A stretch of 64,000 nt of DNA, taken from contig CAKSTB010000006.1 of the NCBI GenBank assembly GCA_934490165.1, forward strand, positions 1 through 64,000, read 5' to 3'. How positions within the stretch are numbered: position 1 is the stretch's first letter; each line of letters begins with the position of its first letter. Position numbers and translations under genes: made by a program. The notes under the pieces are model-generated. The model was not told where the DNA came from, made no database searches, and was given only the letters and a program-made list of their open reading frames with translations. Shown piece by piece: positions 8,355-18,000 of this stretch. The DNA comes from an uncultured Ruminiclostridium sp. (GTDB taxonomy: Bacteria; Bacillota; Clostridia; Oscillospirales; Ruminococcaceae).

Positions 8355-8714
8355 TTATTTGCAGTAAGCTATAGCGTCTGCCTGAAATTTAAGACCGTTT
8401 TCTCCGCCGATATGTGCAAATTCGGTCTGTATGGACTTGCGAACAGGATACTTGCCGTTAAAACGTTCTTTTACAACCTTTTCCATAACGGGAATATCCC
8501 AGATATCTCTGAAAAGGCAGTCCATCTGAACTACGTTTTCAAGCGTAAGTCCGACAAGCGCAAGACGCTTTTCCATTTCGTCAAATGCACCGTTTATCTG
8601 CTGTTCGATACTGCCGCCGATATTTCCGACGCAGTAATTAAGAAAGCAGAGATCGCCCGCTTTAATAATACCGCTGTGTGCCCATTCTTCATTAACATCA
8701 TAACGCTTGATCAT
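8355..8714 (-). CDS. RidA/YjgF-family protein
   Basis: A 119-residue RidA-family protein; members hydrolyse reactive enamines and imines from PLP enzymes. Features include GDLCFLNYCVGNIGGS, a helix with QINGAFDEMEKRLALVG, and the C-terminal VRKSIQTEFAHIGG in place of the usual P-x-R-x-x-x-x-V segment. The catalytic-type Arg is present in the PVRKS stretch, but the usual final Glu motif is altered, so deaminase activity is uncertain. The start at 8714 follows GGAGGA; a longer in-frame extension upstream has no ribosome binding site and would run through the promoter. It is the first gene of the five-gene operon. Confidence 0.85.
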   Translation of the reverse strand: MIKRYDVNEEWAHSGIIKAGDLCFLNYCVGNIGGSIEQQINGAFDEMEKRLALVGLTLENVVQMDCLFRDIWDIPVMEKVVKERFNGKYPVRKSIQTEFAHIGGENGLKFQADAIAYCK

Positions 8715-8750
8715 AAATTTTCCTCCGTAAGCATAAAATTCGCGTAAATA

Positions 8751-8779
8751 TTTTGCGTTTTGTCTTGACAAACGCAAAA
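8751..8779. promoter_or_regulatory. Candidate operator palindrome over the DNA polymerase promoter
   Basis: Perfect 10-bp inverted repeat TTTTGCGTTT - 9 bases - AAACGCAAAA covering the -35 box of the plus-strand promoter. Further GCGT half-sites lie at 8742-8745, 8785-8788, 8813-8816 and 8836-8839, giving six copies in about 100 bases. It does not match the Gram-positive LexA box. The XRE protein of the adjoining operon is the natural candidate ligand. Confidence 0.65.
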
Positions 8780-8793
8780 AATATGCGTATAAT
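8765..8793 (+). promoter_or_regulatory. Consensus sigma-A promoter of the Y-family DNA polymerase
   Basis: TTGACA, 17-base spacer, TATAAT: a full consensus match. Transcription should start near 8800 and run through the oppositely oriented promoter at 8821-8849. Confidence 0.9.
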
Positions 8794-8820
8794 CTTAATT
8801 GGAAATTTAACTGCGTGTTT

Positions 8821-8849
8821 ATGATACCATAAATTGCGTATCTTGTCAA
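8821..8849 (-). promoter_or_regulatory. Sigma-A promoter of the RidA-XRE-ImmA operon
   Basis: On the minus strand: TTGACA, 17-base spacer, TATCAT (-35 at 8844-8849, -10 at 8821-8826). Its predicted start near 8814 lies downstream of the plus-strand start, so the two transcripts overlap at their 5' ends and each polymerase must cross the other promoter. Both -35 boxes sit in the same decamer GTCTTGACAA. Confidence 0.85.
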
Positions 8850-8871
8850 GACGATAATGAGGAGTGATAAT

Positions 8872-10107
8872 ATGCTTCGTGATATTCTCCACTGCGATAT
8901 GAACAACTTTTTCGCATCGGTGGAGTGCAAGCTGCACCCCGAGCTTAAAGGCTATCCTGTCGCGGTGTGCGGCTCGGTGGAAGAACGACACGGCATAGTC
9001 CTTGCCAAAAACGAGCTTGCAAAGGCAAAGGGCGTAAAGACAGCCGAAACAGTAGCATCTGCAAAGTCAAAATGTGCCGGGCTTGTCATAGTGCCGCCGC
9101 ACTTTGAGGAATATTCAAAATACAGCAAGCTTGCACATAAGATATACGAGCGCTACACCGACCTTATCGAGCCGTTCGGTATGGACGAGTGCTGGCTTGA
9201 TATAAGCGGCACAAGGAGATTGTTCGGACCTCCCGAAAAGGTGGCCGATGAGATCCGCCGTACCGTAAAAGAAGAACTCGGACTTACGATATCGGTCGGG
9301 GTATCGTTCAATAAGGTGTTTGCAAAGCTCGGCAGTGATCTTAAAAAGCCCGACGCGGTGACAGTCATACCTCGCGAGTCGTTCCGCAAGAAGATATGGG
9401 GCTTACCGCTCAGCGATATGATAGGCGCGGGCAGAGCAACAACATCAAAGCTAAACGGCTACGGCGTTTTCACACTCGGCGATCTTGCACGGTGCAACCC
9501 CGACTGGATAATTAAACTGCTCGGCAAGAACGGCTATATGCTGTGGTGCTATGCAAACGGAAACGACAATTCGCCCGTTCACCCCGCCGACTTTTCAATG
9601 CCCGCGAAAAGCGTAGGTCACGGTATCACCACCACAACGGATATAACACGCTGTGAAGAGGCAAAGCCGATACTTCTTGAGCTTGCGCAGGATATAGGCA
9701 GAAGACTTACCTTGCAGAAAAAGTACGCATTGAAGATATCGGTCAACGCAAGGTCAAGCAAGCTTAAAAACACAGACTGGCAGACCGATCTGCCGATAGC
9801 GACACGCTCGCCTATGATAATCGCCGATACTGCGTACAGGCTGTTCTGTGAAAACTACAACTGGGCAAATCCTGTGCGGTCGCTCACCGTGACCGCCTTT
9901 TCGCTTGTCGACAGCGGAACGGTATGTCAGAGTGATCTGTTTACCGATACCGCAAGGCTTGACAAGATGGAAAAAGCCGACCGTTGTATACTTGATATAA
10001 GAAACCGCTTCGGTGACGGAATGATAAAGAACGCCGTGCTGATGTCGGGCTTAGCCGTGCCTAAGTCAAAAGCTGTTGTGTCATTGCCGGGGAGTATGCT
10101 GATGTGA
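8872..10107 (+). CDS. dinB: Y-family DNA polymerase (DinB/UmuC-like)
   Basis: A 411-residue translesion DNA polymerase. The palm carries the first metal-binding motif (CDMNNFFASVE) and the second (GMDECWLDIS, replacing the usual SIDE). A fingers/thumb region with GVSFNKVFAKLGSDLKKPD and a C-terminal little-finger domain follow. The doubled Phe in NNFFASVE fits the steric-gate position. ATG 8872 is chosen because GAGGAG lies seven bases before it; the ATG at 8857 overlaps that site. It has a consensus promoter overlapped by a palindrome, and is divergent from the XRE-ImmA/IrrE operon. I expect damage-inducible expression, but that is an inference. Confidence 0.93.
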   Translation: MLRDILHCDMNNFFASVECKLHPELKGYPVAVCGSVEERHGIVLAKNELAKAKGVKTAETVASAKSKCAGLVIVPPHFEEYSKYSKLAHKIYERYTDLIEPFGMDECWLDISGTRRLFGPPEKVADEIRRTVKEELGLTISVGVSFNKVFAKLGSDLKKPDAVTVIPRESFRKKIWGLPLSDMIGAGRATTSKLNGYGVFTLGDLARCNPDWIIKLLGKNGYMLWCYANGNDNSPVHPADFSMPAKSVGHGITTTTDITRCEEAKPILLELAQDIGRRLTLQKKYALKISVNARSSKLKNTDWQTDLPIATRSPMIIADTAYRLFCENYNWANPVRSLTVTAFSLVDSGTVCQSDLFTDTARLDKMEKADRCILDIRNRFGDGMIKNAVLMSGLAVPKSKAVVSLPGSMLM

Positions 10108-10631
10108 AGGCAATACCGATTATAACAATTTCCGTGCTGATAAGGTGTTAATAATTTCGTGAGTGTATCGGTGCAACTGCACTGTCACCGAAACTTCCAA
10201 AAAACGCACTATCCTGAGATATCTGTACAGTCCCCCGGGTCGGACAGAGCGTCAGCGTCCCGCTTATACCGACTTTTTAAACGCAATCGTTTGTGTGTCT
10301 TATCGCCAACACCCCATTATGGCAGAAGAGAAAAGGAGTCAGGAAAGTGGGAGCGCGAGGGAGAAAACCTAAGGGGAGAGGGGAAAGCGCCTTTGGAGCG
10401 CCTTCCTCTCTCCCCTTGGGTTGTCTCCCTCACACATAGCAGCAACATCATCAAATAGAATAGCGAACCCGAGAAGTGCTATCCAACGAATAGAACTATC
10501 GGTAGCCTGCTATCATAGCAAAAACATCGAACAATATAATAGAAGCATACGAATAACATACTTTTTCTACAAACAAAACCAATCTCACCGTTTCATACAG
10601 TGAGGTTGCTTTTATATTCCGTTATTCCTAC
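10108..10631. other. Intergenic stretch with a long hairpin repeat
   Basis: No gene seen. It holds the large palindromic repeat at 10357-10431 and a small hairpin AATCTCAC...GTGAGGTT followed by TTTTATATT near 10582-10618 that may be a plus-strand terminator. The rest shows no recognisable feature. Confidence 0.5.
10357..10431. repeat. Long imperfect palindrome (REP/MITE-like hairpin)
   Basis: The purine-rich arm GAGGGAGA...AACC...AGGGGAGAG...GGAA.GCGC is followed by its near-complement GCGC..TCC.CTCTCCCCTT.GGTT.TCTCCCTC. The stem would be about 32 bp with few mismatches and a tiny loop. It is similar in style, but not identical, to the GC-rich hairpin repeats at 3733 and 30149. Confidence 0.7.
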
Positions 10632-11294
10632 CTATTCTCCCTTAGCCCTTTCAAGCACATCTATCACCTTATCGAGTGACGGTGCGACCGCATAAACGGA
10701 TTTGAGCTGTTCCTCCTCGGGCTCAGTAAGGTCGGGCACCATTACGGTGACACAGCCTGCACTGCTTGCGGACTTCACGCCGTTTGGGCTGTCCTCGAGT
10801 GCCATACACAGGGACGGCTCAAGCCCGAGCCTTTCGCAGGCGTAAAGATAGATATCGGGGCACGGCTTGCCGTTTTCAAGCATATTGCCGCATATTATCG
10901 TTTCAAACTTATCATACACGCCTATCTTCTTAAGATACTCCTCCGCACGCTCAATATTGGTGGCGGTAGCGACCGCAGTTCTGTAGCCGTGTGTTGTGAG
11001 GTAGTCAAGCAGAGTATCAAGTCCCTGCTTTTTCTCTATGCCGTGTACGTCCGTGTATTCTTTCATCAGCTTTACACGCAGGTCGTGTATTGCCATATAG
11101 TCGCAGTCCTCGCCGAACCACTCCTTAAGCTTCGGTATTGCGAACTTTCTTGAAAATGATCTCAGCGCAAGTGCGTGCTTACGCTCCATAGGAAAGCCGA
11201 GCTTGTTTGCCGCTTCACACCAGTATTTCACAAGAAGCTTCTCGGTATCGAGCATAAGCCCGTCCATATCGAATATTACTGCTTTTATCTCCAT
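10632..11294 (-). CDS. HAD-superfamily phosphatase, beta-phosphoglucomutase-like
   Basis: A 220-residue HAD hydrolase. Motif I is FDMDGLMLDTE (nucleophile and acid/base Asp pair), motif II is the AVATATN region, motif III is the Lys in CGNMLENGKP, and motif IV is ALEDSPNGVKSA. The helical cap between motifs I and II (about residues 15-80) marks subfamily I, which includes beta-phosphoglucomutase and small sugar- or nucleotide-phosphate phosphatases. The substrate cannot be read from the sequence. It lies nine bases after the helicase gene and is probably co-transcribed with it. Confidence 0.9.
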   Translation of the reverse strand: MEIKAVIFDMDGLMLDTEKLLVKYWCEAANKLGFPMERKHALALRSFSRKFAIPKLKEWFGEDCDYMAIHDLRVKLMKEYTDVHGIEKKQGLDTLLDYLTTHGYRTAVATATNIERAEEYLKKIGVYDKFETIICGNMLENGKPCPDIYLYACERLGLEPSLCMALEDSPNGVKSASSAGCVTVMVPDLTEPEEEQLKSVYAVAPSLDKVIDVLERAKGE

Positions 11295-11303
11295 ATGTAC
11301 TCC

Positions 11304-13682
11304 TTATATCTTCGTCATCTTGGCAAACTTTGCGGCAACCTTCTTAGTACCCTTATCGTCAAATGCTATCTCTAACAGCCAGTCGCCGCCCATAGCCTTT
11401 GCCGAAAGTATCGTACCGTCGCCGAATACTCCGTGATGAACACGCTCACCCGGTGCATAGCTTACATTCTCGGTGCGCTTTTCTATCTCACGCTGTTTTG
11501 TGCGGTATGACTGCTGTTGCTGTTGCAGATATCCTACACGCGGCTTCATCTGCTCTGCACTTCTTGCCGCCGCAGAAGCGGTTATAGCGGTATGATCATC
11601 GTATGCCATATACTGTGACGGTATCTCGACCACAAAGCGTGAAACCTTGTTTCTCATTGTCTGACCGTACAGCATACGCTGTTTTGCGCAGGTAAAGTAA
11701 AGATGGCGCTTTGCCCTTGTTATCGCAACATAGGCAAGTCTTCTCTCCTCCTCTATCTCCATAGGGTCAAACTGTGCGCGGTATCCGGGGAAGATGTTTT
11801 CCTCCGCACCCACTACAAATACGGTATCAAACTCCAGACCCTTTGCCGAGTGCATTGTCATAAGTACCGTCTTGTCGTCATCGGCTTCGTAGCTGTCCAT
11901 ATCGGATACAAGCGCTACCTGCTCTAAAAATTCCGATAATCCCGCGCCCTCGTTTTCCTTTGCAAAGGTTATCATATTCGACTTTAATTCGTTGATATTT
12001 TCAAGGCGGACTTCACCCTCAAGTCCCTGTCTTTGCATAGCCTCTCTGTAGCCGAAACGGTCAAGTATATCGTCAATAAGACTTCCGTCCGAAATATCAT
12101 CGGTGTGCTGTGACAGCTCATAGAACGCCTCGCCGAGCGGCACAAGCACCTTTGCCTTTCTTGACAGTGAGGGCAGGCTGTCACTTTCGCACATTGCCTG
12201 TACATAGGATATACCCATACCCGATACTATACGGTTGAGCTCATCAAGCGTTGCCGCGCCTATTCCTCTTACAGGCTCGTTTACAATTCTTCCGAAACGA
12301 ACCTCATCATAGTTATTGTTTAGAACGCACAGATACGCGATCATATCCTTGATCTCCTTACGCTCATAGAAGCGCACACCGCCGATTATCTTGTACGGTA
12401 TGCCGCTCTTTGCAAGCGTGGTTTCGACTGTTCTCGACTGGGCGTTGTTACGGTAAAGAATAACGTGGTCGGCGTACTTCTTGCCCTGCTTCACTCCGTC
12501 AAGGATACGCTCCGTTATGAACATAGCCTCTTCCTGCTCGGTCGAGAAACGATCCATTCTTATCTTATCGCCGTCACCGAGATCAGACCACAGGTTCTTG
12601 TCCTTGTGCTGAGTGTTGTTCGCTATGACCGCGTTTGCCGCTTTAAGTATGGTCGCGGTCGAACGGTAGTTCTGTTCAAGCTTTATGACCTCAGCACCGA
12701 ACTCTTCTTCAAACGAGAGGATATTCTCGATGGTAGCACCTCTGAAGCGGTAGATACTCTGATCCTCATCACCAACGACGCACAGGTTTCCGCTGCCCTC
12801 GGCAAGCAGTGATACAAGCTTGTACTGCGCCGCATTGGTATCCTGATACTCGTCCACCATTATGTATTTAAACCTGTTCTGCCAGTGTGAAAGTACATCG
12901 GGGCACTGTGCAAACAGTCTTACAGTCAGCATTATTATATCGTCAAAGTCAAGCGCATTCGCCGCCGCAAGCCTTGCCTGATAATCGGTATAGATAGTCT
13001 TTGCGGTTGAAAGCTGATAATCGTCATTTCCGTTCTTGCCCTTTGTTGAAAACTTATCGGGAGTTATCAGCTTGTCCTTTGAGCGTGAAATTATATTCTG
13101 AATTGATTTAGGGGTTACAGCCTTGTCGGATATATTGCGCTCCTTCATCACCGTCTTGATGACCTTAAGCTGGTCGTCAGTGTCATATATCGTGAAATTC
13201 GATTTATATCCCATTCCGAGCTCTTCTATATCCTGACGCAGTATTCTTACGCAGGCGCTGTGGAATGTCGCCGCCCATATGCCGTCAACGTCTGCGCCCA
13301 TATTTTCAAGACGTTCCTTAAGCTCTGCCGCCGCCTTGTTCGTAAAGGTCACCGCAAGTATGTTCCACGGCTTTATCCTGTCCTCGCCGAAAATCTCCGA
13401 CAAACGTTCAGCCGCGTCAGAGTTGTTTATTTCACCTGCAAGAAAGCTCTGTGCAAACGCAATTTCATCGTCCGACAGCTCTCTTACCGTATTGCTGTTA
13501 TACGCATTTCCGAAAAGGAGCATATTCGCTATACGGTTACAAAGCACGGTCGTCTTACCGCTTCCCGCGCCCGCAACAATAAGCACTGCCCCGTTTATAC
13601 GGAACACCGCTTTTTTCTGCATATCGTTTGTTCGGCTGAAATATTTGTTCAGCACCTGCTTTTTGAGTGTTAAATAGTCCAT
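11304..13682 (-). CDS. pcrA: ATP-dependent DNA helicase PcrA/UvrD
   Basis: A 792-residue superfamily 1A 3'-5' helicase acting in nucleotide excision repair and in removal of recombinase filaments. Visible motifs are the Q-motif region (NDMQKKAVF), Walker A (AGAGSGKTT), motif Ia, DEYQDTN (DExx box), GDEDQSIYRFRGA, TMHSAKGLEFDTVFVVG and YVAITRAKR. The C-terminus (about residue 735 on, with PGERVHHGVFGDGTI) is the Tudor-like tail typical of PcrA that contacts RNA polymerase. The length is slightly above the family norm because of a small insertion after the Walker A region (about residues 55-95). Confidence 0.95.
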   Translation of the reverse strand: MDYLTLKKQVLNKYFSRTNDMQKKAVFRINGAVLIVAGAGSGKTTVLCNRIANMLLFGNAYNSNTVRELSDDEIAFAQSFLAGEINNSDAAERLSEIFGEDRIKPWNILAVTFTNKAAAELKERLENMGADVDGIWAATFHSACVRILRQDIEELGMGYKSNFTIYDTDDQLKVIKTVMKERNISDKAVTPKSIQNIISRSKDKLITPDKFSTKGKNGNDDYQLSTAKTIYTDYQARLAAANALDFDDIIMLTVRLFAQCPDVLSHWQNRFKYIMVDEYQDTNAAQYKLVSLLAEGSGNLCVVGDEDQSIYRFRGATIENILSFEEEFGAEVIKLEQNYRSTATILKAANAVIANNTQHKDKNLWSDLGDGDKIRMDRFSTEQEEAMFITERILDGVKQGKKYADHVILYRNNAQSRTVETTLAKSGIPYKIIGGVRFYERKEIKDMIAYLCVLNNNYDEVRFGRIVNEPVRGIGAATLDELNRIVSGMGISYVQAMCESDSLPSLSRKAKVLVPLGEAFYELSQHTDDISDGSLIDDILDRFGYREAMQRQGLEGEVRLENINELKSNMITFAKENEGAGLSEFLEQVALVSDMDSYEADDDKTVLMTMHSAKGLEFDTVFVVGAEENIFPGYRAQFDPMEIEEERRLAYVAITRAKRHLYFTCAKQRMLYGQTMRNKVSRFVVEIPSQYMAYDDHTAITASAAARSAEQMKPRVGYLQQQQQSYRTKQREIEKRTENVSYAPGERVHHGVFGDGTILSAKAMGGDWLLEIAFDDKGTKKVAAKFAKMTKI

Positions 13683-13763
13683 AATTACCCCTTGATCTTA
13701 TTTGCCACTTAAACGGCAAGAACGGGGAGGGTATTCCCCTCCCCTTACTTTTTAATGAAAAAT

Positions 13764-14123
13764 GAAAAATGAAGAATGAATAATGAATAATTGAGGTTGC
13801 CCTGCGGGCATATTTCAAAATCCTTTATTCTGCCTTTGTAAAACCGTCAGTTGCTCTTTGATGTACTGTCGCTCTTGTCACTCTTGCTCTCTGTGCTGTT
13901 TGCACTGCTGTCAAGATTTACGAAAGGATTTACACCGTCACCTGTTTTAAGTGAAAAATGAATAATGAATAATTGAGGTTGCCCTGCGGGCATATTTCAA
14001 AATTCTTTATTCTGCCTTGTTAAACTGTCAGTTGCTTTTTGATGTACTGTCGCTCTTGTCGCTCTTGCTCTCTGTGCTGTTTGCACTGCTGTCAAGATTT
14101 ACGAAAGGATTTACACCGTCACC
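13764..14123. repeat. Tandem duplication (~181-bp unit) of the prohibitin-like gene's 3' end
   Basis: Two adjacent copies, about 13764-13942 and 13951-14123, share roughly 95 percent identity by eye. They contain the AATGAATAATGAATAATTG tract, a short spacer, and about 96 bases encoding the last 31 residues and stop codon of the minus-strand gene. The copy at 13951-14123 is the working gene end. The outer copy (coding part 13847-13942) is an orphan fragment without a start. The repeat is joined to an AT-rich simple-sequence tract (GAAAAATGAAAAATGAAGAATG). Confidence 0.9.
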
Positions 14124-14963
14124 GATTATCTGAGGTAACTGACCGTTCCAGTTGTTTATCTTCATATAATCAATGTAGTTGGGGCTTGTTTCAAGCTGTT
14201 TCTGTACAGCCTGGATAGCATAAGCCTGAGCGTCGGCTTCAAGCTTTGTGCTGTCTGCCTTAGCCTGTGCGGCGATAACTACCTGCTTTGCCTCTTCCTC
14301 TTTTTCCTTTGTCTTGTTCTCCATCTTGAGAGCGTCCTGTGCGGCTATGACCTTAGCCTGGATAGATGTTTCAAACGCTTCGTCAAACGCAAGGTTCTCT
14401 ATTGCGAAAGAAACAACTATAATTCCGCTCGGAGCAAGCGTATTCGTAAGCTCTTCCTGTATAGTCTGCTGAACGTCCGCTCTTGACTGTACAAGCTCTT
14501 CTGCCTTTACCTTACCTATCTCGTTCTTTGATATCTTTGCAACGTTCTGAACAAGAAGCTTTGACTCAACATTGTCGATACCGACATTTCTTATAATGTC
14601 GGACAGCTTTGCGCTGTCATATCTGTAGTTGAGCTTGAGCTGTAACGACTCTACCGTCTGCGTGTCGCTTGTATAAGCGTCGTCCGTTACCGAATAGATC
14701 TGTTCTCTTGTATCCACCTGTCTTATTTCTTCAATAAACGGTATGCAGAAGTTAAGACCGGGCGCAAGATTATCCTGCGTTATCTTTCCGAATGTGTACT
14801 TGACACCGATAAAGCCTTCGTTTACTATCGAGAAGCAGTTGAATATAACGATGATAAGAGCTACGGCTATGACAGCGATAACCGCTATCTTGCCTGCCTT
14901 CTTACCGTTAAATCCGTTGCTGTCAGATGAGCCTGAGCTTGTGCTGAATTTCATTTCTGCCAT
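14028..14963 (-). CDS. Prohibitin-like SPFH/Band 7 membrane protein
   Basis: A 311-residue single-pass membrane protein. A short Ser/Gly-rich cytosolic N-terminus is followed by one transmembrane helix (about residues 25-47, IAVIAVIAVALIIVIF). The SPFH domain (about 50-215, with GVKYTFGKITQDNLAPGLNF) leads into a Glu/Lys/Ala-rich coiled coil and a Ser/Asp/Lys-rich low-complexity tail. Bacterial members form ring-shaped scaffolds that organise membrane proteases or microdomains. No NfeD or FtsH partner is adjacent. The last 31 codons are duplicated just downstream as a silent fragment. The ribosome binding site before ATG 14963 is AGAAAGG. Confidence 0.92.
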   Translation of the reverse strand: MAEMKFSTSSGSSDSNGFNGKKAGKIAVIAVIAVALIIVIFNCFSIVNEGFIGVKYTFGKITQDNLAPGLNFCIPFIEEIRQVDTREQIYSVTDDAYTSDTQTVESLQLKLNYRYDSAKLSDIIRNVGIDNVESKLLVQNVAKISKNEIGKVKAEELVQSRADVQQTIQEELTNTLAPSGIIVVSFAIENLAFDEAFETSIQAKVIAAQDALKMENKTKEKEEEAKQVVIAAQAKADSTKLEADAQAYAIQAVQKQLETSPNYIDYMKINNWNGQLPQIIGDGVNPFVNLDSSANSTESKSDKSDSTSKSN

Positions 14964-15029
14964 AATTTTGCCTTTCTTTTGTCGGGTTTATGTTACATTC
15001 ACAGAATAACACAAGGTTATTAACTGCAC

Positions 15030-18000
15030 TTAAACATCGAGTGCGGAATATTTATCGTTGATTTTCACCTTAGCCTCGGGTGCAACAATGCTTTCCTCTG
15101 TCGGGAGCTTCTTCTCACGCATCTGTCTGAACGCCTGGGTAAGCATAAGCTTGATACGGTTGACCTGGTTTACCTCCGATGCGCCGGGGTCATAGTCAAC
15201 GGCTATGATATTCGACTCGGGATTTTGTCTGCGCAGCTCTCCGATAATGCCCTTGCCGGTAACGTGGTTCGGCAGGCAGGCAAACGGCTGCATACAGATT
15301 ATATTGTTTACGCCGCTGTGGATAAGCTCGATCATCTCTGCCGATAAGAACCAACCCTCGCCTGCTATGTTACCTGTCGATACAACGCCCTTGACAAGCT
15401 TTCTCATATCGCTTATCTTCATAAATGAGCCGAACTTTGTGCCCTCAATAGCGCCCTTATATGACTTCTGCATAAACTCGATAAGCTTTATCGCCATATT
15501 GCTGAGCTTATATCTTGCGCCGGAAACGGTAAGCAGCTCGTGGCGTGAATTTGCGTGATCGCAGATAAAGTAGATGAAGCCCATAAGGTCGGGTACTACC
15601 GCCTCAGCGCCCTCAGCCTCGACAAGCTCAACAACGTTGTTGTTTGCGGCGGGGTGATATTTTACGAGTATCTCGCCGACAATACCGACACGGGGCTTTT
15701 CAATGTCGAGTGTGGGTATAGAATCAAAGTCGGCAACGATAGCCTTTACATTCTTGTTGAAACGTGCAAGCGACAGGCTCTTTATCTCACCCTTCAGCTT
15801 TTCGTTCCACTTCTCATACATCTTGTTCGTTGCGCCCTTTTCGGCTTCGTAAGGACGTACACGGTAAACACAGCGGCTGAGCAGATCACCGTAAATTACC
15901 GATATGAATGCACGGTAAACGAGCGGGAGCGTAAGTGAAAATCCGGGGTTTTTCTCCATTCCGACAACGTTCAGAGAGATCAGCGGAACATTGTCAAGAC
16001 CGGCGTCCTTAAGTGCTTTTTTCAGCATACCGACATAGTTTGTAGCACGGCACGCGCCGCCCGTCTGAGTAATCAGCACAGCTACCTTGTCCTTGTCGTA
16101 CTTGCCGTGGTTGAGCGCGTAAAGGAGCTGACCTATAGTGATGATAGCGGGATAGCAAGCGTCATTGTTGACGTACTTAAGTCCCTCGTCAACTACTTCT
16201 TTTGAATAGTTCTTCTGTATCTCAACATTGTATCCCGAATAGCGGAATGCCTGTTCGAGCAGTTCAAAGTGATACGGTGCCATCTGCGGAGCTATGATCG
16301 TATAGTCCTTCTTCATTTCCTTTGTGAACAGCGGCTGACGGATATAGCCCTTGTACTTCGGTACGGGCTTTATACCGTTTCTTTCACGCTCCTCCATTAC
16401 GGATATCAGTGAACGCAGTCTTATTCTTGCCGCACCGAGGTTGTTTACCTCGTCTATTTTGAGTACGGTGTACATTCTGCCGTAGCCCTGGAGAATTTCC
16501 TGTACCTCATCTGTTGTGATAGCGTCAAGTCCGCAGCCGAATGAGTTGAGCTGTACAAGCTCAAGCTCGGGGGTCTGACCTACAAGTGTAGCCGCCGCAT
16601 ACAGTCTTGTGTGGTACATCCACTGGTCTACAACACGGATAGGACGTACTACAGTGCCAAGATGCGCTACACTATCCTCTGTAAGCACCGCAAAGCCGTA
16701 ACCGTTTATCATCTCAGGTATACCATGGTTTATTTCGGGGTCTACATGATAGGGTCTGCCTGCAAGAACAATACCCTTCTTGCCCTTTTCCTTGAGCATT
16801 CTGAGCACTTCTTCGCCCTTTGAACGGATATCGTCCTTGAAGCGTCTGTCCTCTTCATAAGCGGCTTTGAGCGCAACGCCTATTTCCGCACCGCCTATGC
16901 CGAGCGGCATAAACTCCTCTATAAGACGTTCAAGCATTCTGTCCTCGTCATATATAGGTAAAAACGGGTTCATGAACGTTACATCGTCTGCACGAAGCTC
17001 GGGTACGGAGTTCTTTATGACCTCGCTGTATGTCGCAACAACGGGGCAGTTATAGTGGTTATCTCCACCGCCGCCGTTATCCATTTCATAGGGCAGTGCG
17101 GGGTAGAATATGAACTTCACGCCATCGTCCAGAAGCGACATTATATGACCGTGAGAGAGCTTTGCGGGATAGCATACCGACTCGGACGGCATTGTTTCGA
17201 TACCTCTGTCGTATATCTCACGGCTTGATTTAGGTGACAATTTTACGCTGTAGCCAAGCTTTGTGAACAGCGTGAACCAGAACGGATAGTTCTCGTAAAG
17301 TCCGAGTACACGCGGGATACCGACAACACCTCTGGGCGCTGTTTCGGGGTCAAGCGGCTCATAGTCGAACAATCTCTTGTACTTGTAGTCAAAGAGGTTA
17401 GGTAAAAGCTCCTTGCTCTTGCTTCCGAGTCCTGCGCCGCGTTCACAGCGGTTATTTGTTATGTATCTTGTTCCGTCCGCAAACTTGCTGATAGTAAGCA
17501 GACAGTTGTTTGAACATCTGCCGCAACGTGCGGTAGTCTTCTGTATGGTGAAGTTTTCGAGCTTTTCAAGCGGTGCTAACGTACTGCCCTTGCCGTCGTC
17601 ACGGGACAGAGCGACAAGCGCACTTCCATATGCGCCCATAAGACCTGCCTTATCCGGACGTACTACCTCACGTCCGCAGGTAAGCTCAAATGCACGCAGT
17701 ACCGAGTTATTAAGGAACGTACCGCCCTGTACTATTATCTTTTCGCCCATCTGCTTGGGGTCGCGTATCTTGATAACCTTGAAAAGAGCGTTCTTTACTA
17801 CAGAATAGGAAAGTCCTGCGGATATATCCGCAACGCTCGCGCCTTCCTTCTGGGCCTGCTTTACACGGCTGTTCATAAATACCGTACAACGCGAACCGAG
17901 GTCAACAGGGCTCTTTGCCGAAAGACCTATCTGAGCAAATTCCTCAGGCTGCATACCGAGCGCATTTGCAAAGTTCTGTATGAATGAGCCGCAACCCGAG

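Noticed and set aside
8751..8779. LexA/SOS box over the dinB promoter
   Set aside because: The dyad TTTTGCGTTT-N9-AAACGCAAAA does not match the Gram-positive CGAAC-N4-GTTCG box.
8355..8930. 191-residue version of the RidA gene
   Set aside because: The extension runs through the operon's own promoter and leader; ATG 8714 has the ribosome binding site GGAGGA.
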